Assembly (NCBI GenBank): GCA_027449965.1
Contig: DAIDKP010000007.1
Span: forward strand, 179,322-243,321
Length of the DNA stretch: 64,000 bases
Reading direction: 5' to 3'
Origin: Acidobacteriaceae bacterium
GTDB lineage: Bacteria > Acidobacteriota > Terriglobia > Terriglobales > Acidobacteriaceae
Part shown: positions 1 through 10,184 of the stretch, in pieces
Layout of the letters: every line of letters begins with the position of its first letter
How positions within the stretch are numbered: position 1 is the stretch's first letter
Program-made: the position numbers and the translations under genes
The notes under the pieces: model-generated
What the model saw: only the letters and a program-made list of their open reading frames with translations
What the model was told of the DNA's origin: nothing
Database searches by the model: none

Positions 1-1
1 G

Positions 2-460
2 CACTGGGATGCGACAAGCGAACCAGGACTGCTGCTGGAGCAGATGGCGGAGGCTCCGACGCATCTCTACTACTTTGCGACACCATCGATCTTTCGTCCG
101 CAGGCGCGCGTCTATCAGCCGGAGCGGTTGCAGCAGTTTCTGACTGTCTACGTCGATGGATTCTGGACTTTAGTCCAGGCAACTCGGCAGAGAAATCCTG
201 CGGTGAGTGTCTACTATCCCTCGTCCGTATTTGTAAGCGATAGGCCACAGGGAATGACGGAGTACTCGATGGCCAAAGCTGCTGGCGAAGTGCTGTGCGC
301 CGATATCAATGCGCAGCTTGCTCCCACGCGGGTCGTGATGACTCGGCTGCCTCGACTGGCTACGGACCAGACCGCTTCCGTGACCGCGGTCGAGACTGAA
401 TCCGCGGTGGAGGCGATGGCACAGGTGATTTGGGAGATGCATGGAGAAGCCGGTCACTGA
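2..460 (+). CDS. Partial SDR/NAD-dependent epimerase-like protein (5' end outside window)
   Basis: Frame open from base 2 (HWDATSEPGLLLEQMAEAP...); contains YYPSSVFVS and YSMAKAAGE (YxxxK-type motif). Confidence 0.6.
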   Translation, partial: HWDATSEPGLLLEQMAEAPTHLYYFATPSIFRPQARVYQPERLQQFLTVYVDGFWTLVQATRQRNPAVSVYYPSSVFVSDRPQGMTEYSMAKAAGEVLCADINAQLAPTRVVMTRLPRLATDQTASVTAVETESAVEAMAQVIWEMHGEAGH

Positions 461-468
461 AAATGAAA

Positions 469-494
469 GCGGCCACGCGAGAGAGCGTGGCCGC
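469..494. terminator. Hairpin, probable bidirectional terminator
   Basis: gcggccacgc-gagaga-gcgtggccgc, perfect 10-bp stem between convergent genes. Confidence 0.6.
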
Positions 495-519
495 AGGGGC
501 TAAGGAAACTCGGCAAGCG

Positions 520-1575
520 CTACTGGAGGCTGGCCATGACCTTTTGCAGGACTTCGGCGGAGGGTTTGGTGGCTGACTCCGGCTGCGAGCCGAGGGGCTG
601 ATCGACGAGGTTGAGCAGGTCGATGAAGCTGGGCTTTTCCGGCTCCACGTAGAAGACACCCGTCAGCACTTCGCCGTTTTCATGTGCCTCCATCAGCGTG
701 TGCACAGAGGCGACCTTGTTGGTGGGGTCGAAGTCCTCGCGCAGCTTGCGCAGGCGCAGGCTGGAACCGTCGTGCATCTTGACGTCCGTCGTTGTGCCCG
801 CGTCGTACTCGACATCGATCTCCTCGAAGCTGGGTACGAAGCCAAGTTCGTTGATCGGCTCATCGTGCTCCTGCATGAACTTGTAGCTCTTGGTCGAGCC
901 TTCGTGATCGTTGAAGGTGACGCAGGGGCTGATGACGTCCAGCATGACCGTGCCCTTGTGGGCGATGGCGGCCTTGAGCATGGCCAGGAGCTGCTTCTTG
1001 TCGCCGGAGAACGAGCGGCCCACGAAGGTGGCGCCAAGCTGGATGGCCATGGCACAGGTGTCGATCGGCGGCAGGTCGTTGATGACGCCGGTCTTGAGTT
1101 TGGAGCCGATGTCGGCCGTGGCCGAGAACTGGCCCTTGGTCAGGCCGTACACGCCGTTGTCTTCGATGATGTAGATCATCGGCAGGTTGCGGCGCATCAT
1201 GTGAACGAACTGGCCCATGCCGATTGAGGCTGTGTCGCCGTCGCCGGAGACGCCGAGCGCCATCATGGTGTGGTTGGCCAGTACTGCGCCGGTGGCTACG
1301 GAGGGCATACGCCCGTGGACACTGTTGAAGCTGTGGGCGCGGCTGAGGAAGTAGGCCGGGCTTTTCGACGAGCAGCCGATGCCGGAGAGCTTCATGACGC
1401 GCTCCGGCTGGACGCCCATCTCAAAGAGCGCATCGACGATGCGCTCGGAGATAGCGTTGTGTCCGCAGCCGGCGCAGAGTGTGGTTTTGCCGCCGCGATA
1501 TTCAATGACCGGAAGACCGATCCGGTTCACCTTGGGCCCGGGAGTGCCTGTGGGAGTGGCGGTTGCAGTTGCCAT
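520..1575 (-). CDS. korB: 2-oxoacid:ferredoxin oxidoreductase subunit beta
   Basis: 351 aa; TTLCAGCGHN, GIGCSSKSPAYF and GDGDTASIGMGQF TPP-binding motifs; adjacent to alpha subunit. Confidence 0.9.
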   Translation of the reverse strand: MATATATPTGTPGPKVNRIGLPVIEYRGGKTTLCAGCGHNAISERIVDALFEMGVQPERVMKLSGIGCSSKSPAYFLSRAHSFNSVHGRMPSVATGAVLANHTMMALGVSGDGDTASIGMGQFVHMMRRNLPMIYIIEDNGVYGLTKGQFSATADIGSKLKTGVINDLPPIDTCAMAIQLGATFVGRSFSGDKKQLLAMLKAAIAHKGTVMLDVISPCVTFNDHEGSTKSYKFMQEHDEPINELGFVPSFEEIDVEYDAGTTTDVKMHDGSSLRLRKLREDFDPTNKVASVHTLMEAHENGEVLTGVFYVEPEKPSFIDLLNLVDQPLGSQPESATKPSAEVLQKVMASLQ

Positions 1576-1578
1576 AAA

Positions 1579-3429
1579 TTAGAGACCCTCCTTGACGGCC
1601 AGTTCGCTGAGGATGCTTTCGGCATCGATGGGCAGTCCGTTGTAGTGAAGAATGCTGCGCAGCTTGACGGCCTGATCGGCGGCCAGGTCCAGCTTGAGCA
1701 GGCTGGCGAGCTGTGCATCGCGGTTCTGCTCGACGACGTAGATGCGCTGATGCGAGGCGACGAATTCGTGGACCGCATCGTTGAACGGATAGGCACGGAC
1801 GCGCAGGTAATCGACATCGAGCTTGTGTTGCTTTTTCAGCTCGTCAAGCGCTTCGTTCACCGCAAAATCGGAGGTGCCGAAGGCGATGACGCCGATTTTT
1901 GCGCCGGTGCTGCGCTCCAGAACAGGCGCGGGAACCAGCGTTTGCGCGGTCTTGAACTTGCGCGCCAGCCGCTCCATGACCTCGACGTACTCGTCGGGCT
2001 TTTCGGTATAGGCAGCCTTGCTGTTGTGGCCGGAGCCGCGTGTGAAGTAAGCCGCCTTGGGGTGGTCGGTGCCGGGCAGGGTACGATAGCCGATGCCGTC
2101 GCCGTCCACGTCGGCGTAGCGGGCGAAGCCGCCCAGCCGATTCAGGTCTTCTGCCGTGAGCACCTTGCCGCGATCCAGCGGCTTCGATGGGTAGTCAAAG
2201 GGATCGGACATCCAGTTGTTCATGCCCAGGTCGAGATCGGAGAGGACGAAAACCGGAGTCTGGAGCCGCTCGGCCAGGTCAAAAGCCGCATAGCCAAACT
2301 CGAAGCACTCTTTTACGGAGCCGGGCAGCAGGATCACATGCTTGGTATCGCCGTGCGAAAGGAAGGCAGTCGAAAGCAGATCGGCCTGCGAGGTGCGCGT
2401 CGGCATTCCTGTGGAGGGCCCGGTGCGCTGCACGTCAAAGATGACGCCCGGAATCTCCGCGAAGTAGCCCAGGCCGCTGAACTCGGCCATGAGCGAGATG
2501 CCAGGACCGGAGGTGGCTGTCATGGATCGCGCGCCTGCCCATCCCGCGCCGAGCACCATGCCGATCGCGGCCAGTTCGTCTTCCGCCTGAACCACGGCAA
2601 AGGTCGCCTTGCCCTCGGCGTTGATGCGGAATTTTTTCAGGTAATCGATGGTGGCTTCAATGGTCGAGGTGGACGGTGTGATGGGATACCACGCGACCAC
2701 GGTGACGCCGGCGAAGACTGCGCCAAGCGCCGCGGCCGAGTTGCCGTCGATGATGATCTTGCCTGCCGTCGCATTCATGCGCTCAATGAGGAATGGATCC
2801 TGCTTGGGCAAGTGTTCAGCGGCGTATTCCGCCCCTGCGCGCACCGCGCCCATGTTCAGGTCCATCGCCTTCTGTTTCTTGGCGAACTGCTTGTGCAGCG
2901 CTGCTTCCACGCTGGCCATGTCGATCTGGAGCAGGTGTGCGGCAACGCCGACGTAGACCATGTTCCTCACCAGCTTGCGCAGCTTGGCCTCAGGACAAAC
3001 GGCAGCGGTGATCTTGTCGAAAGGCACCGGGTAGCAGACGACATCGTCGCGATATTGACGCAGGTTGAGCGCCTCGTCGTAGATGGCCGCAGAGCCGGGA
3101 TGGAGTCCAAGAATATCCTCGCGCGCTGTCTCCGCGTTCATTGCGATCAGCACGTCGATTCGCTTGCGTCGCGCCACATAGCCGTCTTTGCTGGCGCGGA
3201 TGGTGTACCAGGTGGGTAGTCCGGCGATGTTGGAGGGAAAGAGATTCTTGCCGCTCACCGGGACGCCCATGTCAAAGATGCTCTTCAGCAGGACGCTGTT
3301 CGCGGATTGCGAACCGGATCCATTGACGGTGGCTACCTGGATGCTGAAATCATTCACGACGCGAGCGCGCGCGTCCACAACTGCTGATTTGCTCTGCTCA
3401 TGACCCAGAGCAAGGTCTCCTGTCGCCAT
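1579..3429 (-). CDS. korA: 2-oxoacid:acceptor oxidoreductase subunit alpha (gamma-alpha fusion)
   Basis: 616 aa; GSGSQSANSVLLKSIFDMG gamma domain followed by GNSAAALGAVFAGVTVVAWYPITPSTS alpha domain. Confidence 0.9.
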   Translation of the reverse strand: MATGDLALGHEQSKSAVVDARARVVNDFSIQVATVNGSGSQSANSVLLKSIFDMGVPVSGKNLFPSNIAGLPTWYTIRASKDGYVARRKRIDVLIAMNAETAREDILGLHPGSAAIYDEALNLRQYRDDVVCYPVPFDKITAAVCPEAKLRKLVRNMVYVGVAAHLLQIDMASVEAALHKQFAKKQKAMDLNMGAVRAGAEYAAEHLPKQDPFLIERMNATAGKIIIDGNSAAALGAVFAGVTVVAWYPITPSTSTIEATIDYLKKFRINAEGKATFAVVQAEDELAAIGMVLGAGWAGARSMTATSGPGISLMAEFSGLGYFAEIPGVIFDVQRTGPSTGMPTRTSQADLLSTAFLSHGDTKHVILLPGSVKECFEFGYAAFDLAERLQTPVFVLSDLDLGMNNWMSDPFDYPSKPLDRGKVLTAEDLNRLGGFARYADVDGDGIGYRTLPGTDHPKAAYFTRGSGHNSKAAYTEKPDEYVEVMERLARKFKTAQTLVPAPVLERSTGAKIGVIAFGTSDFAVNEALDELKKQHKLDVDYLRVRAYPFNDAVHEFVASHQRIYVVEQNRDAQLASLLKLDLAADQAVKLRSILHYNGLPIDAESILSELAVKEGL

Positions 3430-3662
3430 GTGGCGGGATTCCCTTCACTTTGAATTTTTCCTGGAAAGATTGCCGAAGTTCGTGCAGGGTTCCAACAATA
3501 CTTTCGCCTCACCCAAGATTATAGCGATTCACGGGTAGATCGTGCCGGGCGGATCTTCGGGAATTCCCGCATTGCAATAGGGATGCCACCGAAGCAAAGA
3601 ACGAATGGCTGGATTTGTTCATAATGGGAAAATCTCGGCCACGTCGTATTGGCGCATCGCGA

Positions 3663-4721
3663 TCAGTTGCGAAGGGTGACCAGCAGTCGCTCAATTTCGG
3701 CGCGCGAGTCCGCGTTGAGCGGGAGCAGCGGCGAACGAGGCTGTCCACCGTAGTAGCCATTCCAGTCGCAGGCGTATTTGATGCCGGCGACACCGAGCCG
3801 ATTGCCGATCACTGCGGCGGCTTCTGCCATGCGCTGCTGCCGGGCCACGGCAAGCGCTTCGTCGTGCTCTTTCCAGGCGGAATAAATCTCCTGACAGGCT
3901 TGCGGAGCGCAGGCGGCAAAGGCCAGCACCGCGCCCGAAGCTCCAGCGTCGAGAGACTCCTTCAGGTTGCCGACAGAGCCGGTGAGTACCTGGAAGCCGA
4001 CCTCGCGTGTGCGGGTCTTGAGAGCGGGCGCGGTCATGGCAGGAGCTGCCACGGCCAAGCCTCCGGCCAGTTGGTCGGCGGAGACGAGCGCACCGATCTC
4101 GGCAGGCTGTGGACGCATCATGCGCGCGGTGACGGCTTCGAAGATTGTGGTCACGGTGACGGTGCGACGCGGCGCCAGGCGCGTGGCCTGCACCAGCGAA
4201 CGGATGCGCTCGACGCTGCCGCTGGAGTCCTTGATGCCCCAGATGTTGGGGTGGGCGGACAGCTCGCTGACCACCTCCAGGGGAATCTCAAACTCCGTAA
4301 AGCGCGGGATCGAATACAGCAGTACAGGCAGGGGGGAACGATCCGCAACCGTGCGGAAGAAATGAAGCTGTGCGGCAGCTGTGAGCTGGGGACGATAGTA
4401 AGCGGGATTGCGGATAAGCACGGCATCAAAGCTCATCTTTGCCGCGTATTCGGCAAGCTCCATAGTGGCCGAGACGCTCTCTCGTCCGACTCCGGCGATC
4501 AGAACTTTGTCCGGCGCTGCGGTCTCCGCGGCGACGCGCAGTACGGTGCGCGACTCCTCATCGGTGAGAGCTACGGCCTCTCCGGTGGAGCCAAGAATGA
4601 CCATGCCAGCGAGCAGAGTGCGCGAGTAACGCGCGATGTTATGTTCCAGTTTGCGCAGATAAAGGCGCTCATCGAAAGCAAAGGGCGTGGTCGCCGCCGC
4701 AAAGACACCATCGAGTAACAT
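3663..4721 (-). CDS. Dihydrodipicolinate synthase/N-acetylneuraminate lyase family protein
   Basis: 352 aa; GSTGEAVALTDEE and IKDSSGS Schiff-base lysine region. Confidence 0.85.
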   Translation of the reverse strand: MLLDGVFAAATTPFAFDERLYLRKLEHNIARYSRTLLAGMVILGSTGEAVALTDEESRTVLRVAAETAAPDKVLIAGVGRESVSATMELAEYAAKMSFDAVLIRNPAYYRPQLTAAAQLHFFRTVADRSPLPVLLYSIPRFTEFEIPLEVVSELSAHPNIWGIKDSSGSVERIRSLVQATRLAPRRTVTVTTIFEAVTARMMRPQPAEIGALVSADQLAGGLAVAAPAMTAPALKTRTREVGFQVLTGSVGNLKESLDAGASGAVLAFAACAPQACQEIYSAWKEHDEALAVARQQRMAEAAAVIGNRLGVAGIKYACDWNGYYGGQPRSPLLPLNADSRAEIERLLVTLRN

Positions 4722-4906
4722 GCTGATATTTTAGGCGCTGGAGCAGCGATGCGTCTTGCGAGCGTGGGAGAGTCGCGAATATTTGCGCGGCGGGCCGTCG
4801 ATTGCTGTCCGAAGATAGGCGGATTTTCTACTTTCCTCGGTCGTCATGTTCCCGTACACTCATCCTGAGCGGCATGGTGCAATTCGCCGCTTGGGGAGTG
4901 AGCGGG

Positions 4907-5428
4907 ATGATACGGGAAGAAGCGCTTCCGACGATGGAAGATGAGGACGAGGATCCCGTTGTTCAGGTTGCGCCCGAGACGATTGCCGATATTCCCAATC
5001 AGGCATTCTGGGTGCTGGTTCACAGCCTTATAGCCGTTGGCTGCTGGATGGCCATGTTTATCCTCATCTCTCTGTTTCACCCGGGTTTTATGCCCGTGCC
5101 CATCACCACGGCGCTTTCGTTTTCGGTTCCGTTTCTGTTCGGCAATGTGATTGCCCGCTTCAAGCCGAATGAAATGGCTCCGGTGATCTGGCTGGTGGGT
5201 GTGATCTGGTTTATGAGCGTCACGCTGTGGGTGCTGGATCTGCCTACAGGACCGAATGCGTGCAACCACTGCGATGCTTCGCAAAAACTGATTCTGACAT
5301 TCCTCAGCTTTACCCAGGACAGCGGCTTGATCGACGGTCAGGGAAGGTTGCTGGGAACGTGGCCGACAGTGGCCATGATTGGCTATTCGATGGGTTCCCA
5401 CTTCGCGCTGCGTCGGCGCGCACGATGA
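4907..5428 (+). CDS. Hypothetical membrane protein
   Basis: Within ORF 4802..5428; several hydrophobic segments; internal ATG start at 4907 is a guess. Confidence 0.6.
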   Translation: MIREEALPTMEDEDEDPVVQVAPETIADIPNQAFWVLVHSLIAVGCWMAMFILISLFHPGFMPVPITTALSFSVPFLFGNVIARFKPNEMAPVIWLVGVIWFMSVTLWVLDLPTGPNACNHCDASQKLILTFLSFTQDSGLIDGQGRLLGTWPTVAMIGYSMGSHFALRRRAR

Positions 5429-5481
5429 TGACGCGCACGATGATGCGGCACTACGACTTCCATAGCGATTGCGTACAAGCG

Positions 5482-8400
5482 CTATGGCACTGAATCCACG
5501 ACAAACGCATAGTTGCCGGCGCTTAATGTGTAGACGCGTTGACCGTCAGGCAGGAGATTCGTCGTGATGCCTTGAGACGATTGAGCAGCAGCGTCCAGTG
5601 TTTTGCCGTTGAAGCGATAGTGGGTTGCCTGGGCTTCGGTCAATTTCAGTGCTCCGGTGCAGTTGGCAGGCAGCGTGATCGACCAGTATGCCTTGCCTTC
5701 GGTGACGTTCCACTGGGAGTGAATTTCACCGTAGGGCGACGGATAGCGGAGATCGACTTGACCGACGCGAGCAGAAAAAGTGGGATGCAGCAGGACGGTA
5801 TGAAATCCAGGATCGCTGGGCGTTGCATCCACTCCGGCAGCGTAGCGATAGATCCAGTCGGCCACAGCGCCATAGGCATAGTGGTTGTAACTGTTCATGC
5901 TGGGGTCGCTCTTCATCTGGTCGCCGTTCCAGCGTTCCCACATGGTGGTTGCGCCGTGATCGACAAGATATCCCCAGGATGGGTACTGCGTGTTGAGCAA
6001 CAGGCGATAAGCAAGATCGGCGTGGCCGGTTTCGGTCAGCACAGCCAGCAGATAAGGCGTTCCAAGAAATCCGGTTCCAAGCAGGTCATGATTGGCGTGA
6101 ATCCTGGCCACCAGATGATCGGCCACGCGCGCCCGCATCGCAGAGGGAACCATGTTCATGGCCAGCGTCAGGACATACCCGGTCTGGGTATCCTGGCTGT
6201 TCGCCAGCAGATTGGGATTGTTCACCGCCATGCCCGAGCCGTGCGTGCTGGCACCAGCGACAAAGCCGTCGGGTTGTACAAACGCTGTTTGATAAGCCTT
6301 CTGAATCTGCTGGAAGAGCGCAGCATAATGTTGCTCTTCGGCTGTCTTGCCGAGCGCGTGCGCCATCTGCTGCATCCGCGTGACATCATAGGCCCAGTAG
6401 GCTGTTGCCACCAGCGTGAACTTGGTCGGGCCTGTCGGCGAAAGCCAGTCGCCGAAATGAATTCCCGCATGGTTGCGCCAAAGATGATCCGGGTTGGTGC
6501 GCTCAACGGCATCGACGTACCGCGTCATGGCGGCCCAGTTCTGCTGGAGGATGGTTGTGTCGCCGGTTTGCAGCCAGGAGGTCCAGGGGATGATGATTCC
6601 GGCATCGCTCCAGCCAGCGCCGGATTGCGATGAGGTCGTGGTGACGCCCGGGGCAAAGATGCCGTAAAGATCGCCTGCGACGTCGGTGCCCGATGCGCTG
6701 TCCACCTGCGTTCCGCGCAGGTCTGCTGCATATTTGCGGGAGAACGCGGCTAACGTCATGTTATAGCTGGCCGTGCGCCAGAAGACCTGTGCATCCGCAG
6801 TCCATCCGAGCCGTTCATCCCGCTGCGGACAGTCGGTTGGCACTCCGACGAAGTTCGATCGCTGTCCCCACAGAATGTTGCTCCAAAGCTGATTCAGCAT
6901 GGTGCTTCCGGTGGTCAATTGCGCGGCAAAGGGAGCATCTGTATGGAGTACGACGCCGAGAACAGCATCCAACGGCAGTTTCTGGCTCAGCCCGGTCACT
7001 TCGATGTATCGAAAGCCATGAAAGGTGAATTGCGGTTGGAACTGCTCGGTTCCTTTGCCGCTCAGAATGAAGGTGTCGGTCGATTTTGCAGTGCGCAGAT
7101 TGTCGGTGTAAAGGGTGCCGTCGGCATTCACTATCTCGCCGGTGCGCACTCGAACTGTGGCGCCGCTGGCGCCGCTCAGCGCCAGTCGTTCCACGCCGGC
7201 AAAGTTCTGTCCGAAGTCGTAGATGAAGACACCGGGGCTGGGTTCGCTCACTGACTTGGCTCGCAGCAGGCGCTCCATGCGAATCGGTTCAAAATCCTGT
7301 GCATAGACGCGTGTGTTTTGCAGTGTGGGTTGGCGAACTTCCACCGGCTTCCAATCTGTTGCAGCAAAGGTTGCGGTCTGCCATCCGGGCATCTCCATCC
7401 GTGCATCCTGCGTCTCGCCGTCATAGATTTCTGCTTTGAGAATGGGCGATTGCGTCGCCTGCCACTGACCATCGGTGACAACCCAGTCATCGCTGCCATC
7501 GGCGTATGCAATGTGGAGCATGGCGACCAACGAAGGTGGCGTCAGGCCATAGACGTTGGGCTGCTGAAACCACTGGAGCGGGGTCGAGTACCAGCCGGGA
7601 GCCAACTCCGCAGCAACAGCATTCCTGCCCTGAGTCAGGCTGTGCGTTACGTCATAGGTTTGATAGATGAGGCGCAGTCGGTAGTCGGACCATCCGGGAG
7701 CCAGCACGGCGTTGCCGGCACGATGACCGTTGACCCAAATCTGATAGGCACCGAGTGAGGTGACATACAAGCGAGCGGAGGCAATGGGCTTGTGAATGGC
7801 AAAGGTCTGACGCAACGCTTTGACGCTCTCAGCGGGCCAGGGTTTGCTGAGCGGCTCTTCCATGGATCTTGCCGTAGCGGTAGTTGCAAAATCCACCACA
7901 GGCTTCCAGACATCAGCGGGTTGTGCATTCGACGCGATGGTCCAACTGCTGTCTCGCGAAGGTTGATCCTGTGCCACTGCAACCATCCAATGGTTACTTT
8001 GAGAATCGGAACGATCTCCGGTTGCGAAGCTGGTCCTCTTGCCATCTGCCCCGGTCACCAGAAGAGTTGCGCTCATGGGCGTCGGCGACTCGGTGGTCGA
8101 TGGATGACCAAGAAAATGCGTTGTCTCGATGGCCAGCAGATTGTTTCCGTCATGCAACGCCTGGGTGACATCGATGCGAAGATATTTTCTCCAGGGGAAC
8201 TGATGCCACGGCGGCATACTCGCACCCTTTGCGACGGATTTCCCGTTGATCCAAGCGGAAGCTACGTCTTCGCCGGTGACAAATAGCACCGCCTGCTTCA
8301 CGGAATGGCTGAGGGTAAATTGAAGTCGATAGTCCAGGTTTTCGGTCGTTGTGCCAGCGGGAATGGTTACGCTTGCCTCCGGCGTGGTAACCCAACGCGC

Positions 8401-8988
8401 GTTCGCTTCGCGCAGCGCATTCTCTTCTGCGGTCTGCCAGCCGATCCATTGAGCGCCCTGCTGCTGAGCGGCTTCTACGGGATTCATCAATCCTGTCTCC
8501 CACCAGCTTGCACTGCTGGGCAAAAAAGCCTCTCCATCCTTGCCCCACACCCGCACACGCCACCAGTAGCGCGTCATGGGCTTGAGTGCCGGACCGCCGT
8601 ATTGCACCCCAACGGATTGCGCGGAAGCGATGCGGCCGGAGTCCCAGACGTCGGCCTTGCCTGCCAGCAAAGTGGTCTCGCTATCCGCCACCTGAATCTC
8701 ATACGCGGTTTGCCGCGCGCCGATGCGACTATCGCGCATCTGCCAGGAAAAGCGCGGGGTGGGATCGTCGATGCCGAGGGGATTGGCCAGGTCATCAGTC
8801 TTGAGCAGGGTGGTCAAACCGTGGAAGTCAGCCTTGGGCGCGACGGTGGCGGCGATAAGGCCACGGGCCGCAGAGAAGAGCAGCATAGCCGCGACAGCGA
8901 GCTGCATGACCGATCCTGCATGGCGGATGCAGACGTGGAAAAATCCGGCTGACCCAGGCTTTGAATACACGGCAACGATAGACTTCAT
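5482..8988 (-). CDS. Alpha-L-rhamnosidase (GH78-like)
   Basis: 1168 aa; PTDCPQRDERLGWTADAQVFWRTA and TTMWERWNG motifs; hydrophobic N-terminal segment suggests export. Confidence 0.9.
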   Translation of the reverse strand: MKSIVAVYSKPGSAGFFHVCIRHAGSVMQLAVAAMLLFSAARGLIAATVAPKADFHGLTTLLKTDDLANPLGIDDPTPRFSWQMRDSRIGARQTAYEIQVADSETTLLAGKADVWDSGRIASAQSVGVQYGGPALKPMTRYWWRVRVWGKDGEAFLPSSASWWETGLMNPVEAAQQQGAQWIGWQTAEENALREANARWVTTPEASVTIPAGTTTENLDYRLQFTLSHSVKQAVLFVTGEDVASAWINGKSVAKGASMPPWHQFPWRKYLRIDVTQALHDGNNLLAIETTHFLGHPSTTESPTPMSATLLVTGADGKRTSFATGDRSDSQSNHWMVAVAQDQPSRDSSWTIASNAQPADVWKPVVDFATTATARSMEEPLSKPWPAESVKALRQTFAIHKPIASARLYVTSLGAYQIWVNGHRAGNAVLAPGWSDYRLRLIYQTYDVTHSLTQGRNAVAAELAPGWYSTPLQWFQQPNVYGLTPPSLVAMLHIAYADGSDDWVVTDGQWQATQSPILKAEIYDGETQDARMEMPGWQTATFAATDWKPVEVRQPTLQNTRVYAQDFEPIRMERLLRAKSVSEPSPGVFIYDFGQNFAGVERLALSGASGATVRVRTGEIVNADGTLYTDNLRTAKSTDTFILSGKGTEQFQPQFTFHGFRYIEVTGLSQKLPLDAVLGVVLHTDAPFAAQLTTGSTMLNQLWSNILWGQRSNFVGVPTDCPQRDERLGWTADAQVFWRTASYNMTLAAFSRKYAADLRGTQVDSASGTDVAGDLYGIFAPGVTTTSSQSGAGWSDAGIIIPWTSWLQTGDTTILQQNWAAMTRYVDAVERTNPDHLWRNHAGIHFGDWLSPTGPTKFTLVATAYWAYDVTRMQQMAHALGKTAEEQHYAALFQQIQKAYQTAFVQPDGFVAGASTHGSGMAVNNPNLLANSQDTQTGYVLTLAMNMVPSAMRARVADHLVARIHANHDLLGTGFLGTPYLLAVLTETGHADLAYRLLLNTQYPSWGYLVDHGATTMWERWNGDQMKSDPSMNSYNHYAYGAVADWIYRYAAGVDATPSDPGFHTVLLHPTFSARVGQVDLRYPSPYGEIHSQWNVTEGKAYWSITLPANCTGALKLTEAQATHYRFNGKTLDAAAQSSQGITTNLLPDGQRVYTLSAGNYAFVVDSVP

Positions 8989-10172
8989 GCGTAGCTCCCC
9001 ATTCCTGCTTGCTTGTGAGAGCGTTCCTTTGCGATACGCTCCATGTATCCAGATCGGCGTAGCTCTTGCAGGGGATCGGCGGGCAGTCCTCGTTCCTCTC
9101 GCCAGGCTTGCAAAAGCGGTTTGACGTCGGCAAAAAATGCACTTCGGAAAAGCTCTTCAGCCGCAACCAGATCACATTGATCCTGCAATTCGGCCAAGTG
9201 CGCGCGGTCGAGGATTGCGGCCTTGAGCCACAACTCCTGCGCGGTGACGACTGTTTGAACCATGGCCTCGATCTTTGGCTTCAGATTATGACTCTGGTCA
9301 ACCATAAACGCGATGTTGCTCAACTCTGCGGAGGAAGCCTGTTGAATTTCAGCAAAGATGCGAAAAACCTGATAAGGATCGATTGATCCTAGTGTGAGAT
9401 CGTCATCGGCAAAGCGTCGATCATTGAAGTGGAAACCGCCCAGCATGTCGGTATGCAGCAGCCAGGCGACAATCTGCTCGATATTCTGCGCGGCATAATG
9501 ATGTCCGGTGTCCACCAGCACGCGAGCCTGCGGACCGGCACTGCGGGCAAGCAGCAGCGCCATGCCCCAGTCAGCGATATCGGTGTGATAAAAAGCCGGC
9601 TCAAAGGGCTTATATTCGATCAGCAGCCTCTGCTGCGGTGTGAGGAGTTTGTGTGTTTCAAAGAGTGCCTGTTGCAGCCAGGCAATTCGTCGACGCATGG
9701 ACTGTGTGCCGGGATAATTGGAGCCATCCGGGAGCCAGAGCGAGATGTCGCGACAGCCAAGTTGCTGCGCAATGTGAACGGATTCCGCCATGTGATCCAT
9801 GGCTACACTGCGCACCTCTGCGGAAGCATGACAAAGCGAACCGTGCTTGAAGCGCTGATCCTGAAAGAGATTTGGATTGATGGAGCCGGCGCGAATTCCT
9901 GTGCTTTGGCTCAAGGCTGCAATTGGATCTGTGTCGGCAAGGCCGTTGGGCAGGTCCCACAATACGTGCAAAGCCATGGTCGGCGTAGCAGCGGTCAGCC
10001 GATGCACTTCCGCGGCATCGGCGAATTTTTCCGCAATGCAGGTGGCAGCACCGTGCTGGACAAATTTTCCAAAGCGCGTGCCGGTGTTGGAGAATCCCCA
10101 GGACGGAATCTCGATCTGAAAACTATCCAGAGCTGTCATGGCGCGAGTCATTTGCTTTTTGAGTTCACTCAT
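8985..10172 (-). CDS. rhaI: L-rhamnose isomerase, RhaI-type TIM barrel sugar isomerase
   Basis: 395 aa; WGFSNTGTRFG, LWLPDGSNYPGTQS, EYKPFEPAFYHTD, HFNDRRFADDDL; 4-bp overlap with the rhamnosidase start. Confidence 0.85.
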   Translation of the reverse strand: MSELKKQMTRAMTALDSFQIEIPSWGFSNTGTRFGKFVQHGAATCIAEKFADAAEVHRLTAATPTMALHVLWDLPNGLADTDPIAALSQSTGIRAGSINPNLFQDQRFKHGSLCHASAEVRSVAMDHMAESVHIAQQLGCRDISLWLPDGSNYPGTQSMRRRIAWLQQALFETHKLLTPQQRLLIEYKPFEPAFYHTDIADWGMALLLARSAGPQARVLVDTGHHYAAQNIEQIVAWLLHTDMLGGFHFNDRRFADDDLTLGSIDPYQVFRIFAEIQQASSAELSNIAFMVDQSHNLKPKIEAMVQTVVTAQELWLKAAILDRAHLAELQDQCDLVAAEELFRSAFFADVKPLLQAWREERGLPADPLQELRRSGYMERIAKERSHKQAGMGSYA

Positions 10173-10184
10173 TTGTATCCCTCT

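Noticed and set aside
1270-3219. 649-aa plus-strand ORF antisense to korA (and smaller ones antisense to korB)
   Set aside because: Opposite-strand open frame typical of high-GC coding DNA; low-complexity translation with no recognisable motifs, while the minus-strand KorAB reading is unambiguous.
3615-4718. 367-aa ORF antisense to the DHDPS-family gene
   Set aside because: Mirror of a well-supported gene; no domain signature.
5539-6633. 364-aa ORF antisense to the rhamnosidase
   Set aside because: Antisense artefact within a clear GH78 gene.
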